Shown in pieces: positions 42,591-50,054 of a stretch of DNA of 64,000 bases; within the stretch, counting starts at the first letter, position 1; each line of letters begins with the position of its first letter. Source of the stretch: an uncultured Muribaculaceae bacterium (lineage in GTDB: Bacteria; Bacteroidota; Bacteroidia; Bacteroidales; Muribaculaceae). The position numbers were made by a program, and so were the translations under genes. The notes under the pieces were generated by a model that saw only the letters and a program-made list of their open reading frames with translations, searched no databases and had not been told where the DNA came from. Location of the stretch: assembly GCA_910584055.1 (NCBI GenBank), contig CAJTZS010000001.1, positions 156,933 through 220,932 on the forward strand, given 5' to 3'.

Positions 42591-42786
42591 AGAGTATGTT
42601 TGGATTTAACTTTCCTTTGCATGAAGAGTTATTTTCGAGGGAATTTCACGAGTTGAAGAAGGAGCATAGCGAGCTATGCGACTGATGAAACTTGGTGAAA
42701 TTCACCGGAAAGAACCTTCATGGAATGGAAAAGAATTTTTCAATTATACTCAAACATTAAATTCGTGTTAAATTCAAACATACTCT
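42591..42786. repeat. 196-base element with 20-base terminal inverted repeats, carrying structured motif copy 2
   Basis: Ends 42591-42610 and 42767-42786 are inverted repeats matching at 19 of 20 bases (AGAGTATGTTTGGATTTAAC type). Inside, 42611-42636 and about 42710-42735 are also largely complementary, so the whole element can fold into one long hairpin with the motif at its tip. It starts 10 bases after the susD stop and lies upstream of the terminator at 42820. Confidence 0.75.
42641..42703 (+). other. Structured hairpin motif, copy 2
   Basis: Outer helix GAATTTCAC/GTGAAATTC (42641-42649 with 42695-42703), GA opposite TTG, second helix GTTGAA/TGAAAC with tandem G-A mismatches (42652-42657 with 42686-42691), constant GAAGGAGC...GACTGA, and terminal hairpin GCATAG-CGAG-CTATGC (42664-42679). 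In the susD transcript's sense. Confidence 0.75.
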
Positions 42787-42819
42787 AAAAGAGACAATTT
42801 CTATATTAGCCATCACAAG

Positions 42820-42855
42820 AAAGGGCTGTATTCACCGTAATGCAGCCCTTTTTTA
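42820..42855 (+). terminator. Rho-independent terminator after susD
   Basis: AAAGGGCTG/CAGCCCTTT (42820-42828 with 42843-42851) with a further inner ATT/AAT, followed by TTT. It separates the susCD message from the gene at 42868, only 13 bases on. Confidence 0.85.
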
Positions 42856-42867
42856 TAAGAAGCTGTT

Positions 42868-45015
42868 ATGTGCAAAGTGAAAAAGATAGCATCTGTATTA
42901 ATGCTTACGGCAACCGCGCTTGCCGTAAATGCTTCGGAACATCGCTTCTATGCCGATGAAGGAAAGGGTACCGATTATTCTACGCAAGGTGTAATCTGCA
43001 CAATCCAGTCGCATACAAATGATAACGTAGAGACTGTAACAGTTACCTTAAAGAATTGTCGGCATACACCGTTCCAGCCTTATAAAGCAGGTATACAGCT
43101 TGGCATAGACACCTATATGGACCGCTATCCGGATTGGAACAACAAGTATTTCCCAACGCTCATGGTGTGCGAGCCTCGTCATTTCTATGGCTATCTGCAA
43201 TCACCATCGGGAAAGGTAAAAGCTGTTGCATCAGCTGATCCCATTGCATCATGGAGTCTCGAATATAATCTTGGATATCAAGATCCGGCGCCACACTGGT
43301 TTATGGGACACCGCATCAAGTCGCTCAGACTCGATCTCCTCGCTGCCCTCCCCCTTCCCTCTCATCATCCGCAAAATCTGTGGCAACTTATGCCCAATGA
43401 AGAACGCACCTGGTCAATAAAAATTATTGATATCGGAGATTCCTCAGATTTCGAAGCTGTGGTGAGCCGGGAATGCAACATACCGATGCTGCATATGGAA
43501 ACTACTTCGGTATCGCCGGATAGCGAATTTATTTTTGAAGTATATGGAGTCGACCCATCGGCAACCGTGGGTGGGCGCCCTGTTTCGCTAAAGAAAACAG
43601 GCAACCATTGGCAAGCAGGATTCTCGGCATCAGTCCCCGGAATATATGACATTGAAGTAACTGATGGCGACAAAACGACACACGGCAACATCAATGTTCG
43701 CTATCCCTGGCATTACACAATGAAACTCGCCCGCAACGCAGCATTGCGATATAAACAGAAAGCGACATCACATGTGGAGAGCTGGTACGGATTCCATACG
43801 GCTTTTCTTGCCGCCCGTTATTTCCCTTGCGATTCCATAGACCGCAAACTCAATGAACGATTCAACAGGGTATTCGACAGTCTGTTCGATTCCGAGGGCA
43901 ACCAGAGAAAATACGAATGGAGAATACAGAATGTCTCATCAACTATCGGAATGCTTGTCGACAGATATGAAGCATACGGCAATAAAACCGATCTTCGGCG
44001 CGCACGCCTTCTTGCTGACCGTTTCATTTCATCGTATCAGCAGGAAAATGGAGCCTATAAAACCGGCAACACCATATACACAAGTGTAATTTATCCTGCA
44101 AAAAGCATTCTCGAACTCGCCGATGCAGAATGGGAAGCAGGACTCAAAGCAGATGCCCGTAGACATGAACTCTCCGCCAAACGTGCCATCGACCAGCTTG
44201 TGGAATCTCAAGGTGATTTCAACACCGAGGGTGAAATCACATACGAAGACGGAATGGTTAGCTGCTCGGCGCTACAGATCGGCATGCTCGCCCTGCGACA
44301 GAAGGACAAAACGCTGCGTCGCCACTATACAGATGCAATGCTTGAAATCCTGAAAGGACATGACTGTCTTACTCAGCTTCGGGTGCCCGACGGGCGACGG
44401 AGAGGCGGAACCATGCGGTATTGGGAAGCCCAGTATGATGTGCACATGCTGCCAAATATGATTTCATCTCCTCACGGCTGGAGCGCATGGCGTGCCTATG
44501 CCACATATTACGCATATCTGCTCACGGGTGAGGAACGATGGCTCAAAGAGACTTTTGACGCAGCTTCATCGTTCGCATCGCTCATTGATCATAAAAGCGG
44601 GAAACTACGTTGGGCTTTTGTCGTAGATCCTCAGCTCCATGTCCGACAGATAGCGACTCCGGACTCATCATTCACGGCTGAAACACCAAGTTATGGCACT
44701 CCACATCCTGATGTATATGGCAATCTGAAATTTACCATAGGCGAACAATATGTGGATATGATATCTGACTGGCAAACTATCGTCTCATCCGATAATGATG
44801 TCCACGAGGTCTTTAAGTTCATTGCCGAGACAGTGCTTGACAAGGCATACATCGTGGAACGTGCCGATGGCACGCTTGGATGCTACAACTGTAAAGCCGA
44901 GCGAAATGGGAAAGAGCTTAGGGTAATTGCCGCAGAACCTCAGATTTGCAACTTGCACGTCAATCTGACTAATAAATATAATGTAAAATTCGATGGTAAA
45001 ATAACCAGACTATGA
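42868..45015 (+). CDS. Exported 715-residue protein, probable alpha/alpha-barrel glycan enzyme
   Basis: I do not recognise a named family. A signal peptide (MCKVKKIASVLMLTATALAVNA) is followed by a beta-rich region to about residue 285 (VTVTLKNCRHTPFQPYKAGIQLGIDTYMDRYPDW). A long helical region then runs from about 290 to 620 with paired helices typical of an alpha/alpha toroid (RNAALRYKQKATSHVESWYGFHTAFLAARYFP; WRIQNVSSTIGMLVDRYEAYG; GWSAWRAYATYYAYLLTGEERWLKETFDA). A beta tail closes it. Such a layout occurs in polysaccharide lyases and some glycosidases. It overlaps the GH3 gene as ATGA (45012-45015), so it works in the same pathway. Function is inference. Confidence 0.6.
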   Translation: MCKVKKIASVLMLTATALAVNASEHRFYADEGKGTDYSTQGVICTIQSHTNDNVETVTVTLKNCRHTPFQPYKAGIQLGIDTYMDRYPDWNNKYFPTLMVCEPRHFYGYLQSPSGKVKAVASADPIASWSLEYNLGYQDPAPHWFMGHRIKSLRLDLLAALPLPSHHPQNLWQLMPNEERTWSIKIIDIGDSSDFEAVVSRECNIPMLHMETTSVSPDSEFIFEVYGVDPSATVGGRPVSLKKTGNHWQAGFSASVPGIYDIEVTDGDKTTHGNINVRYPWHYTMKLARNAALRYKQKATSHVESWYGFHTAFLAARYFPCDSIDRKLNERFNRVFDSLFDSEGNQRKYEWRIQNVSSTIGMLVDRYEAYGNKTDLRRARLLADRFISSYQQENGAYKTGNTIYTSVIYPAKSILELADAEWEAGLKADARRHELSAKRAIDQLVESQGDFNTEGEITYEDGMVSCSALQIGMLALRQKDKTLRRHYTDAMLEILKGHDCLTQLRVPDGRRRGGTMRYWEAQYDVHMLPNMISSPHGWSAWRAYATYYAYLLTGEERWLKETFDAASSFASLIDHKSGKLRWAFVVDPQLHVRQIATPDSSFTAETPSYGTPHPDVYGNLKFTIGEQYVDMISDWQTIVSSDNDVHEVFKFIAETVLDKAYIVERADGTLGCYNCKAERNGKELRVIAAEPQICNLHVNLTNKYNVKFDGKITRL

Positions 45016-47183
45016 AAGTCAGAAACATATTTTTTGTATTTAACGCGATTATTGCTCCCATGTGGAGTGTCAAAGCAGAAACACCTGCCTACCTTAATGA
45101 CAATTTAAATATTGAGGTGAAGGTGGAAGACGCTCTAAGCAGGCTTACACTTGAAGAGAAAATTGCAATGATTCATGCGCAATCGAAGTTTTCATCTCCG
45201 GGTGTACCTCGCCTGGGTATCCCAGATCTAATAGTAAACGATGGACCTCAGGGAGTAAGGGAAGAGTTATTATGGGACAGCTGGGACAGCGCATGTCAGA
45301 CCAATGACTCATGCACTTCCTATCCGGCATTGACATCATTGGCTGCGACTTGGAATCGCAAATTGGCTTACCGGCAGGGACGGTCCTTAGGAGAAGAGTT
45401 TCTCCAACGCGGAAAGGATGTGGCACTTGCCCCGGGAATCAATATCTACCGCCATCCTCACTGCGGCAGGAATTTTGAATACATGGGCGAAGATCCATTT
45501 TTGGCGGGTGTCATGGCGGCAGAAATCGTGAAAGGCATTCAAAGCAATGGAGTGGCAGCATGTGTAAAACACCTGGCGTTGAACAATCAAGAAATCGATC
45601 GGCACAAAGTGAATGTGGTTGTAAGTGACCGCGCGCTGCATGAGATATATCTCGAAGGTTTCCGCCGTGCGATCATCGATGGCGGGGCGTGGAGCGTCAT
45701 GGGAGCATACAATAAATATCGCGGACAATTCTGCACTCACAATGAGTATCTGAACAAGATATTGAAAACCGACTGGAAATTCGATGGGGTCTTCATGTCG
45801 GACTGGGGTGGAACAGAAGACACTCGTGAGTCCATTTTCAATGGACTTGATTTGGAATTCGGAACCCATACCGACGGTTTGACTTCAGGCATAAGTAATG
45901 CTTACGACAATTACTATCTTGCTTCCCCTTATCTTGAATTAATTAAATCGGGAGAAGTTGGAACCACCGAACTCGATGACAAAGTGCGACGAATTCTCCG
46001 CTTGATTTTCCGCACATCCATGAATCGCAACCGTGGATTCGGTTCGCGCAATTCAGAGGAACACTCCGCGGACGTTCTTGCCATTCAGCAGGAAGGTATC
46101 GTACTGCTGAAAAACCAAGGAGATATCCTGCCTATCGACAAAAATCGATACAAACGAATCCTCGTGGTAGGGGAAAACGCGTATAACTCTCATACTCGCT
46201 GGGGAGGATCTTCAGGCGTAAAAGCCAGATATGAGGTGAGACCAATCGATGCCATCCGCCGAATGGCAGGCAATAATGTTGAAATAACATACCGACAAGG
46301 GTATACCTCTGCACTTCCTGAAAATGTGCAAATTGAGGATTCACTGAGAGCAGAGGCAGTAAACTCAGTTCAAGATGCCGATATTGTAATCTATATTGGA
46401 GGCTACGACAAGCGATACGACACGGAAAGTCATGATCGGAAAGATTCTAAGGCACCCTATAGTCAGGATAAACTGATAGAGGATTTGCTCAAACAGAAAA
46501 AACCGGTTGTTGTTGTAACATTCGGTGCAAACCAGTTTGACATGCCGTTCATTGACAAGATACCTGCCATGTTGCATGCATGGTACGGAGGAAGCGAGTC
46601 TGGAACCGCCTTGGCTCAGGTTATCTTCGGAGAGGTAAACCCTTCCGGCAAACTGCCTATAACGCTGTATAAACAAGCCTCGGATTGCGGAGCATTAGTG
46701 ATGGGGGAATATCCCGGAGACGGTGAGAACGTGCATTACAATGAGGATATATTTGTAGGATATCGCTATGTGGATAAATATGGAGTCAAGCCTCAATTTC
46801 ATTTCGGGCATGGCTTAAGCTACACCAGGTTTACATATGGAAGACCCAATGTCAGCAAAAAAGAATTTGCAAAGGGAGATACTATAGAAATCTCGGTTCC
46901 GGTAACAAATACCGGTTCTCGCCATGGTAAGGAAACAGTGCAGCTATACGTCCACGATGACAAAGCTTCAGTTATACGTCCGGAAAAAGAATTGAAAGGA
47001 TTCGACAAACTGACACTCGCACCCGGTGAAACTCGATATGCCGTTTTCCGCATAACTGCCAACGATTTGAGTTTCTATGACGACGCTAATGGCGGTTGGA
47101 CCGCCGAACCAGGTACTTTTAAATTATTAATCGGCTCCTCATCTAACGACATTCGAGAAAGCATACAGATACGACTTAAATAA
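45012..47183 (+). CDS. Family 3 beta-glycosidase, exported
   Basis: Retaining exo-acting beta-glucosidase or xylosidase that trims imported oligosaccharides in the periplasm. Signal peptide MKVRNIFFVFNAIIAPMWSVKA. TIM barrel with GRNFEYMGEDPFLAG, ACVKHLALNNQEIDR and the nucleophile Asp264 in VFMSDWGGTEDT; second domain with IVLLKNQGDILPI, VGGYDKRYD-type loop and GGSESGTALAQVIFGEVNPSGKLP; C-terminal fibronectin-III-like domain (VTNTGSRHGKETVQLYV). 723 residues. It is a paralogue of the GH3 at 58946-61159, which has very different base composition. Confidence 0.93.
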   Translation: MKVRNIFFVFNAIIAPMWSVKAETPAYLNDNLNIEVKVEDALSRLTLEEKIAMIHAQSKFSSPGVPRLGIPDLIVNDGPQGVREELLWDSWDSACQTNDSCTSYPALTSLAATWNRKLAYRQGRSLGEEFLQRGKDVALAPGINIYRHPHCGRNFEYMGEDPFLAGVMAAEIVKGIQSNGVAACVKHLALNNQEIDRHKVNVVVSDRALHEIYLEGFRRAIIDGGAWSVMGAYNKYRGQFCTHNEYLNKILKTDWKFDGVFMSDWGGTEDTRESIFNGLDLEFGTHTDGLTSGISNAYDNYYLASPYLELIKSGEVGTTELDDKVRRILRLIFRTSMNRNRGFGSRNSEEHSADVLAIQQEGIVLLKNQGDILPIDKNRYKRILVVGENAYNSHTRWGGSSGVKARYEVRPIDAIRRMAGNNVEITYRQGYTSALPENVQIEDSLRAEAVNSVQDADIVIYIGGYDKRYDTESHDRKDSKAPYSQDKLIEDLLKQKKPVVVVTFGANQFDMPFIDKIPAMLHAWYGGSESGTALAQVIFGEVNPSGKLPITLYKQASDCGALVMGEYPGDGENVHYNEDIFVGYRYVDKYGVKPQFHFGHGLSYTRFTYGRPNVSKKEFAKGDTIEISVPVTNTGSRHGKETVQLYVHDDKASVIRPEKELKGFDKLTLAPGETRYAVFRITANDLSFYDDANGGWTAEPGTFKLLIGSSSNDIRESIQIRLK

Positions 47184-47191
47184 ACAAAGAT

Positions 47192-47878
47192 ATGAATCTA
47201 ATTAAAAATATATTGGCATTAACAGCAATTATAGTGCCGTTACAGTGTTTTGCGCAAGATTATCGCAATGAAAAGCCACAATCGGTAAACTATCTTCAAG
47301 GTAAAATACTTTCGGTAATCGGAGATAGTGAGGCGGCAGGCGACAAGAACGGCATAGCAGATACATATTGCTACTTTATTGCCCAACGCAATTGTATGAA
47401 AGTGAATAATCTGGCTCTCAACGGTCAGAAGTTGTGCAATGCCATAGAAGGCAAGGACTGGCCTGCCTTGATCGACAACTATAATCGTATTCCCGAAGAA
47501 ACGGATTATATACTTGTCCACATTGGATATAACGACAGTTTCGACCCCCTTGAACCGGAGGAGTCACAGGATTCATTGAAATTCAAAGGTGCTTTCAATC
47601 ATCTCATCAAAGGGTTACAATCCCGATATCCGCATGCACGAATTGGAGTTATTTGTCCTTATTATTTCAACAACGAGCCAACACGTATAGCTCGCGCCCA
47701 ATGGATGATGCGTCGTTGTCGCGAACTGCATGTGCAATGCATTGACGGATGCGCAGCATCGGGGCTTAGTCGCGATGTATCAGAGCAGGCAGATATGTTT
47801 CGTGATGAGGTGCATCTCACGATTAAAGGACATAAGCATATGTCATACATCTATGAGAACTTCTTACGCGGATTGTAA
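47192..47878 (+). CDS. SGNH/GDSL-type esterase, exported
   Basis: Probably removes acyl groups from the polysaccharide handled by this locus. Signal peptide MNLIKNILALTAIIVPLQCFA. Block I is LSVIGDSEAAG (Ser46), block II contains ALNGQKL, block III is HIGYNDSFD (Gly-Asn), and block V is FRDEVHLTIKGH (Asp and His of the triad). 228 residues. Nine bases after the GH3 gene, so the last member of the plus-strand run. Converges on the sigma factor gene with a 35-base gap. Confidence 0.85.
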   Translation: MNLIKNILALTAIIVPLQCFAQDYRNEKPQSVNYLQGKILSVIGDSEAAGDKNGIADTYCYFIAQRNCMKVNNLALNGQKLCNAIEGKDWPALIDNYNRIPEETDYILVHIGYNDSFDPLEPEESQDSLKFKGAFNHLIKGLQSRYPHARIGVICPYYFNNEPTRIARAQWMMRRCRELHVQCIDGCAASGLSRDVSEQADMFRDEVHLTIKGHKHMSYIYENFLRGL

Positions 47879-47913
47879 AATAAAACTTGGATAGTTCAAC
47901 ACCAACTTCGAAC

Positions 47914-48570
47914 CTAACCAATCTGTGCTGTTGAATCTGATTGTTCGTATAATTGAAAATCCGAAAAAGAATCCGAAGACAGATAACCAAGAACCACAAT
48001 GAGAGCCACAGCCGGCAGATAGTCGCCAAGTTCTTTATTGAGCTGCTTTAATGCCTGCTGGATACGGTAATAAATGGTTTTTTGCGATAAATTGTAGATT
48101 TCAGCAATTTCCTTGCAACTCCTCCCTTCAAAGCGATAGAGCAAGAATGCCGTGCGATAAGCTTCAGGCAGCGCATCTATCGCTTTTTTTATTCGTTCTT
48201 TCAATTCTTCGACAACAACGAAATCACTTTCGTCCAATTCATGGCGTCTGCGATATTCTTCCATATATTCAGCAGTTGACTGCGCCAGCCGATTACGCAT
48301 GGCTATTTTGCAGGCACGATGGTAAACCATGGAATAAAGATATTGTCGGAAGGTTGTCAAGATATTAATCTCTTCATGTTTCTCCCAAAGCCATACCATC
48401 ACATCGCATACCACTTCCTCGGCATCCTGAGCATCATCTAAAAAACGTGTTGCATATGCGCAAACTGACGTGTAATAGCGACGAAACAAGGTCTCGAAAG
48501 CCTTATGACTTCCCTCCTTGAGCAGCTTGACCAATTGCTCATCGTCTAACTCCTTTTTAGAAAGATACAT
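47914..48570 (-). CDS. ECF RNA polymerase sigma factor with hydrophobic C-terminal extension
   Basis: Directs RNA polymerase to a small set of promoters. Region 2 is KAFETLFRRYYTSVCAYATRFLDDAQDAEEVVCDVMVWLWE; region 4 is ALPEAYRTAFLLYRFEGRSCKEIAEIYNLSQKTIYYRIQQALKQL. The 218 residues exceed the usual 160-190. The extra tail DYLPAVALIVVLGYLSSDSFSDF contains a short hydrophobic run that could touch the membrane or the anti-sigma. It faces the PUL from its far end. With FecR at the other end lacking its own sigma gene, the two are the likely pair (inference). A good promoter lies at 48674-48704. Confidence 0.9.
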   Translation of the reverse strand: MYLSKKELDDEQLVKLLKEGSHKAFETLFRRYYTSVCAYATRFLDDAQDAEEVVCDVMVWLWEKHEEINILTTFRQYLYSMVYHRACKIAMRNRLAQSTAEYMEEYRRRHELDESDFVVVEELKERIKKAIDALPEAYRTAFLLYRFEGRSCKEIAEIYNLSQKTIYYRIQQALKQLNKELGDYLPAVALIVVLGYLSSDSFSDFQLYEQSDSTAQIG

Positions 48571-48673
48571 TATAACAGCTATTTTGGGGGTATTAAGTAT
48601 TTTTAATATATTGCTCCACCGAGAATTGAGACAAACGTGTCAATCGATTGCGTCATCAGAGGCTCATGTGTTT

Positions 48674-48704
48674 CAAAGTTAATAAATTTTTCATTCCCTG
48701 CAAA
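48674..48704 (-). promoter_or_regulatory. Promoter of the ECF sigma factor gene
   Basis: On the minus strand TTTG (48704-48701), 19 bases, then TAACTTTG (48681-48674). Both elements match the Bacteroidetes consensus. About 100 bases of leader precede the ATG at 48570. Confidence 0.7.
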
Positions 48705-48748
48705 ATCACACCAACAAATTTTAAGAAGCTTCTAAGTTTTTCCGAGTA

Positions 48749-48780
48749 TTTGTAAATTAAAGAATAATTTCATATATTTG
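48749..48780 (+). promoter_or_regulatory. Promoter of the Rpn-family gene
   Basis: TTTG (48749-48752), 20 bases, TATATTTG (48773-48780): a perfect -33/-7 match. The ATG is 19 bases downstream at 48800. The promoter diverges from that of the sigma factor gene. Confidence 0.8.
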
Positions 48781-48799
48781 TAAATCAATTTAATTAGCT

Positions 48800-49834
48800 A
48801 TGTCAAAATTTGTTGACCCGTTCACCGACACAGGTTTCAAGATTATCTTCGGCAAGGAGAACAAATCAAATGAAATACTCAAGGCCTTTCTCAATGATCT
48901 TTTTGAAGGGCAGCCTGATTTCGACTCCATCGAGAAGCTTCATTACCTGAACAACGAGAGGAGCCGCGAGAGTTTGGAAGACCGGGCGATAATATACGAC
49001 ATAATGTGCGAGACACAGTCGGGGCACCGGTTTATCGTGGAGATGCAGCAGCAACCGCAGCCTTATTTCTTCGGTCGTTCGGTTTATTACGTTTCCAGAG
49101 CAATCTACGAACAGGGTCTGAGGGGACTGCGGAAGGAGAAGGACAACTGGAACTACAACCTCATACCGGTGATAGGAGTGTTCTTCTGCAATTTCCACGT
49201 AAAGGAACTCGGGGATCAGCTTGTGCAGCACATACGCCTCTGCGACACCGCCACCAACAAACCGACAGGCAACCTGATGCGTTATGCATTTATACAGCTG
49301 CCCATGTTCCGCAAGGAGGAACATGAGTGTCTGACAGAATTTGACAAATGGATTTACATTCTTAAAAATATGAGCACTATGCAGACGATGCCGTTTACCT
49401 CACACCGCGACATATTCGAACGCCTGGCAAGTGTCAGCAATGTCGCAACCCTTTCTCCCGATGAAAGGCGCCAATATGATTACGATATTAAGAAATCCCG
49501 CGACTACTACGCGGAGATGGGATACGCACGTGACACTGCTCGACAGGAAGGTTTGGCTGAAGGTCGCGCTGAAGGTCGCGCTGAAGGTCGTGCTGAAGGC
49601 CGTGCTGAAGGTCGCGCTGAAGGTCGCGCTGAAGGTCGCGCTGAAGGTCGTGCTGAAGGCCGTGCTGAAGGTCGTGCTGAAGGTCGTGCTGAAGGCCGCG
49701 CTGAAGGCCGTGCTGAAGGTCGCGCCGAGGAGATGAAGAGAATTGCCCGCAATATGAAGCAGATGGGAATAGACTCGAAAACAATCACATCTGCAACCGG
49801 ATTGTCGGAGTCGGAACTCGAATCCATCTCTTAA
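48800..49834 (+). CDS. Rpn family recombination-promoting nuclease/putative transposase
   Basis: PD-(D/E)XK-type nuclease of the PDDEXK transposase-like (Rpn) group; E. coli relatives promote RecA-independent recombination. VDPFTDTGFKIIFGKENKSNEILKAFLNDLF opens the domain; the catalytic core is DIMCETQSGHRFIVEMQQQPQPYFFGRSVYY; GVFFCNFHV and FTEFDKWIYILKN-type blocks follow. After residue about 250 the protein consists of EGLA plus fourteen EGRA repeats, encoded by 12-base tandem units, then a helical end (MKRIARNMKQMGIDSKTITSATGLSESELESIS). Variable-length tails are typical of this family. 344 residues. Confidence 0.9.
   Translation: MSKFVDPFTDTGFKIIFGKENKSNEILKAFLNDLFEGQPDFDSIEKLHYLNNERSRESLEDRAIIYDIMCETQSGHRFIVEMQQQPQPYFFGRSVYYVSRAIYEQGLRGLRKEKDNWNYNLIPVIGVFFCNFHVKELGDQLVQHIRLCDTATNKPTGNLMRYAFIQLPMFRKEEHECLTEFDKWIYILKNMSTMQTMPFTSHRDIFERLASVSNVATLSPDERRQYDYDIKKSRDYYAEMGYARDTARQEGLAEGRAEGRAEGRAEGRAEGRAEGRAEGRAEGRAEGRAEGRAEGRAEGRAEGRAEGRAEEMKRIARNMKQMGIDSKTITSATGLSESELESIS
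49559..49726 (+). repeat. Fourteen 12-base tandem repeats inside the Rpn gene
   Basis: Units are GAAGGTCGCGCT with C/T changes at two positions (GGT/GGC and CGC/CGT, with one GCC end). A related unit (GAAGGTTTGGCT) precedes them at 49547-49558. Units 1-5 and 6-10 form a 60-base higher-order repeat differing at one base. Because the unit is 12 bases, copy-number changes keep the frame and only change the length of a Glu-Gly-Arg-Ala helix. Confidence 0.95.
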
Positions 49835-49874
49835 CATTATCTTTTCAGTAGTTAACAAGCTAGATATCAATAAG

Positions 49875-49910
49875 GGAAGAGATCTGTATGCCACCTTGAT
49901 CTCTTCCTTT
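49875..49910 (+). terminator. Rho-independent terminator after the Rpn gene
   Basis: Perfect 10-base stem GGAAGAGATC/GATCTCTTCC (49875-49884 with 49898-49907), 13-base loop, then TTT. Confidence 0.85.
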
Positions 49911-49994
49911 CCATTTATATAGAGTATCATAAGACATCATAGTGAGCCAATTCTCCTTTTTGCTTTGCAGGCTTGGAATAAGCATAGAAGAGTT

Positions 49995-50026
49995 TTTGGA
50001 GGATATGGTTTTATTTATTACTTTTG
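49995..50026 (+). promoter_or_regulatory. Promoter of the caspase-family gene
   Basis: TTTG (49995-49998), 20 bases, TACTTTTG (50019-50026): perfect consensus. It lies inside the longest possible frame (open from 49965) and so supports ATG 50055, 28 bases downstream, as the real start. Confidence 0.8.
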
Positions 50027-50054
50027 TCAGCAGGAATCAAGCTACGCTAACATT

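Noticed and set aside
42680..42691. CTGATGA next to GAAAC, resembling a hammerhead ribozyme core
   Set aside because: There is no stem II between the two segments, no cleavage-site GUC/GUH in the right place, and the equivalent bases in copy 1 are CCGACGA, so the resemblance is chance.
49547..49726. Regularly spaced repeats suggesting a CRISPR array or satellite
   Set aside because: The 12-base units are contiguous, without spacers, in frame, and encode EGRA repeats in a recognised Rpn family gene.
49400..49930. Long open frame on the minus strand opposite the Rpn gene
   Set aside because: It is a low-complexity by-product of the 12-base repeat (repeated Ser/Thr/Phe/Ala); other frames over the same repeat are equally open.
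49965..50054. Upstream extension of the caspase-family gene
   Set aside because: A perfect promoter (49995-50026) lies inside it and the signal peptide begins at 50055.
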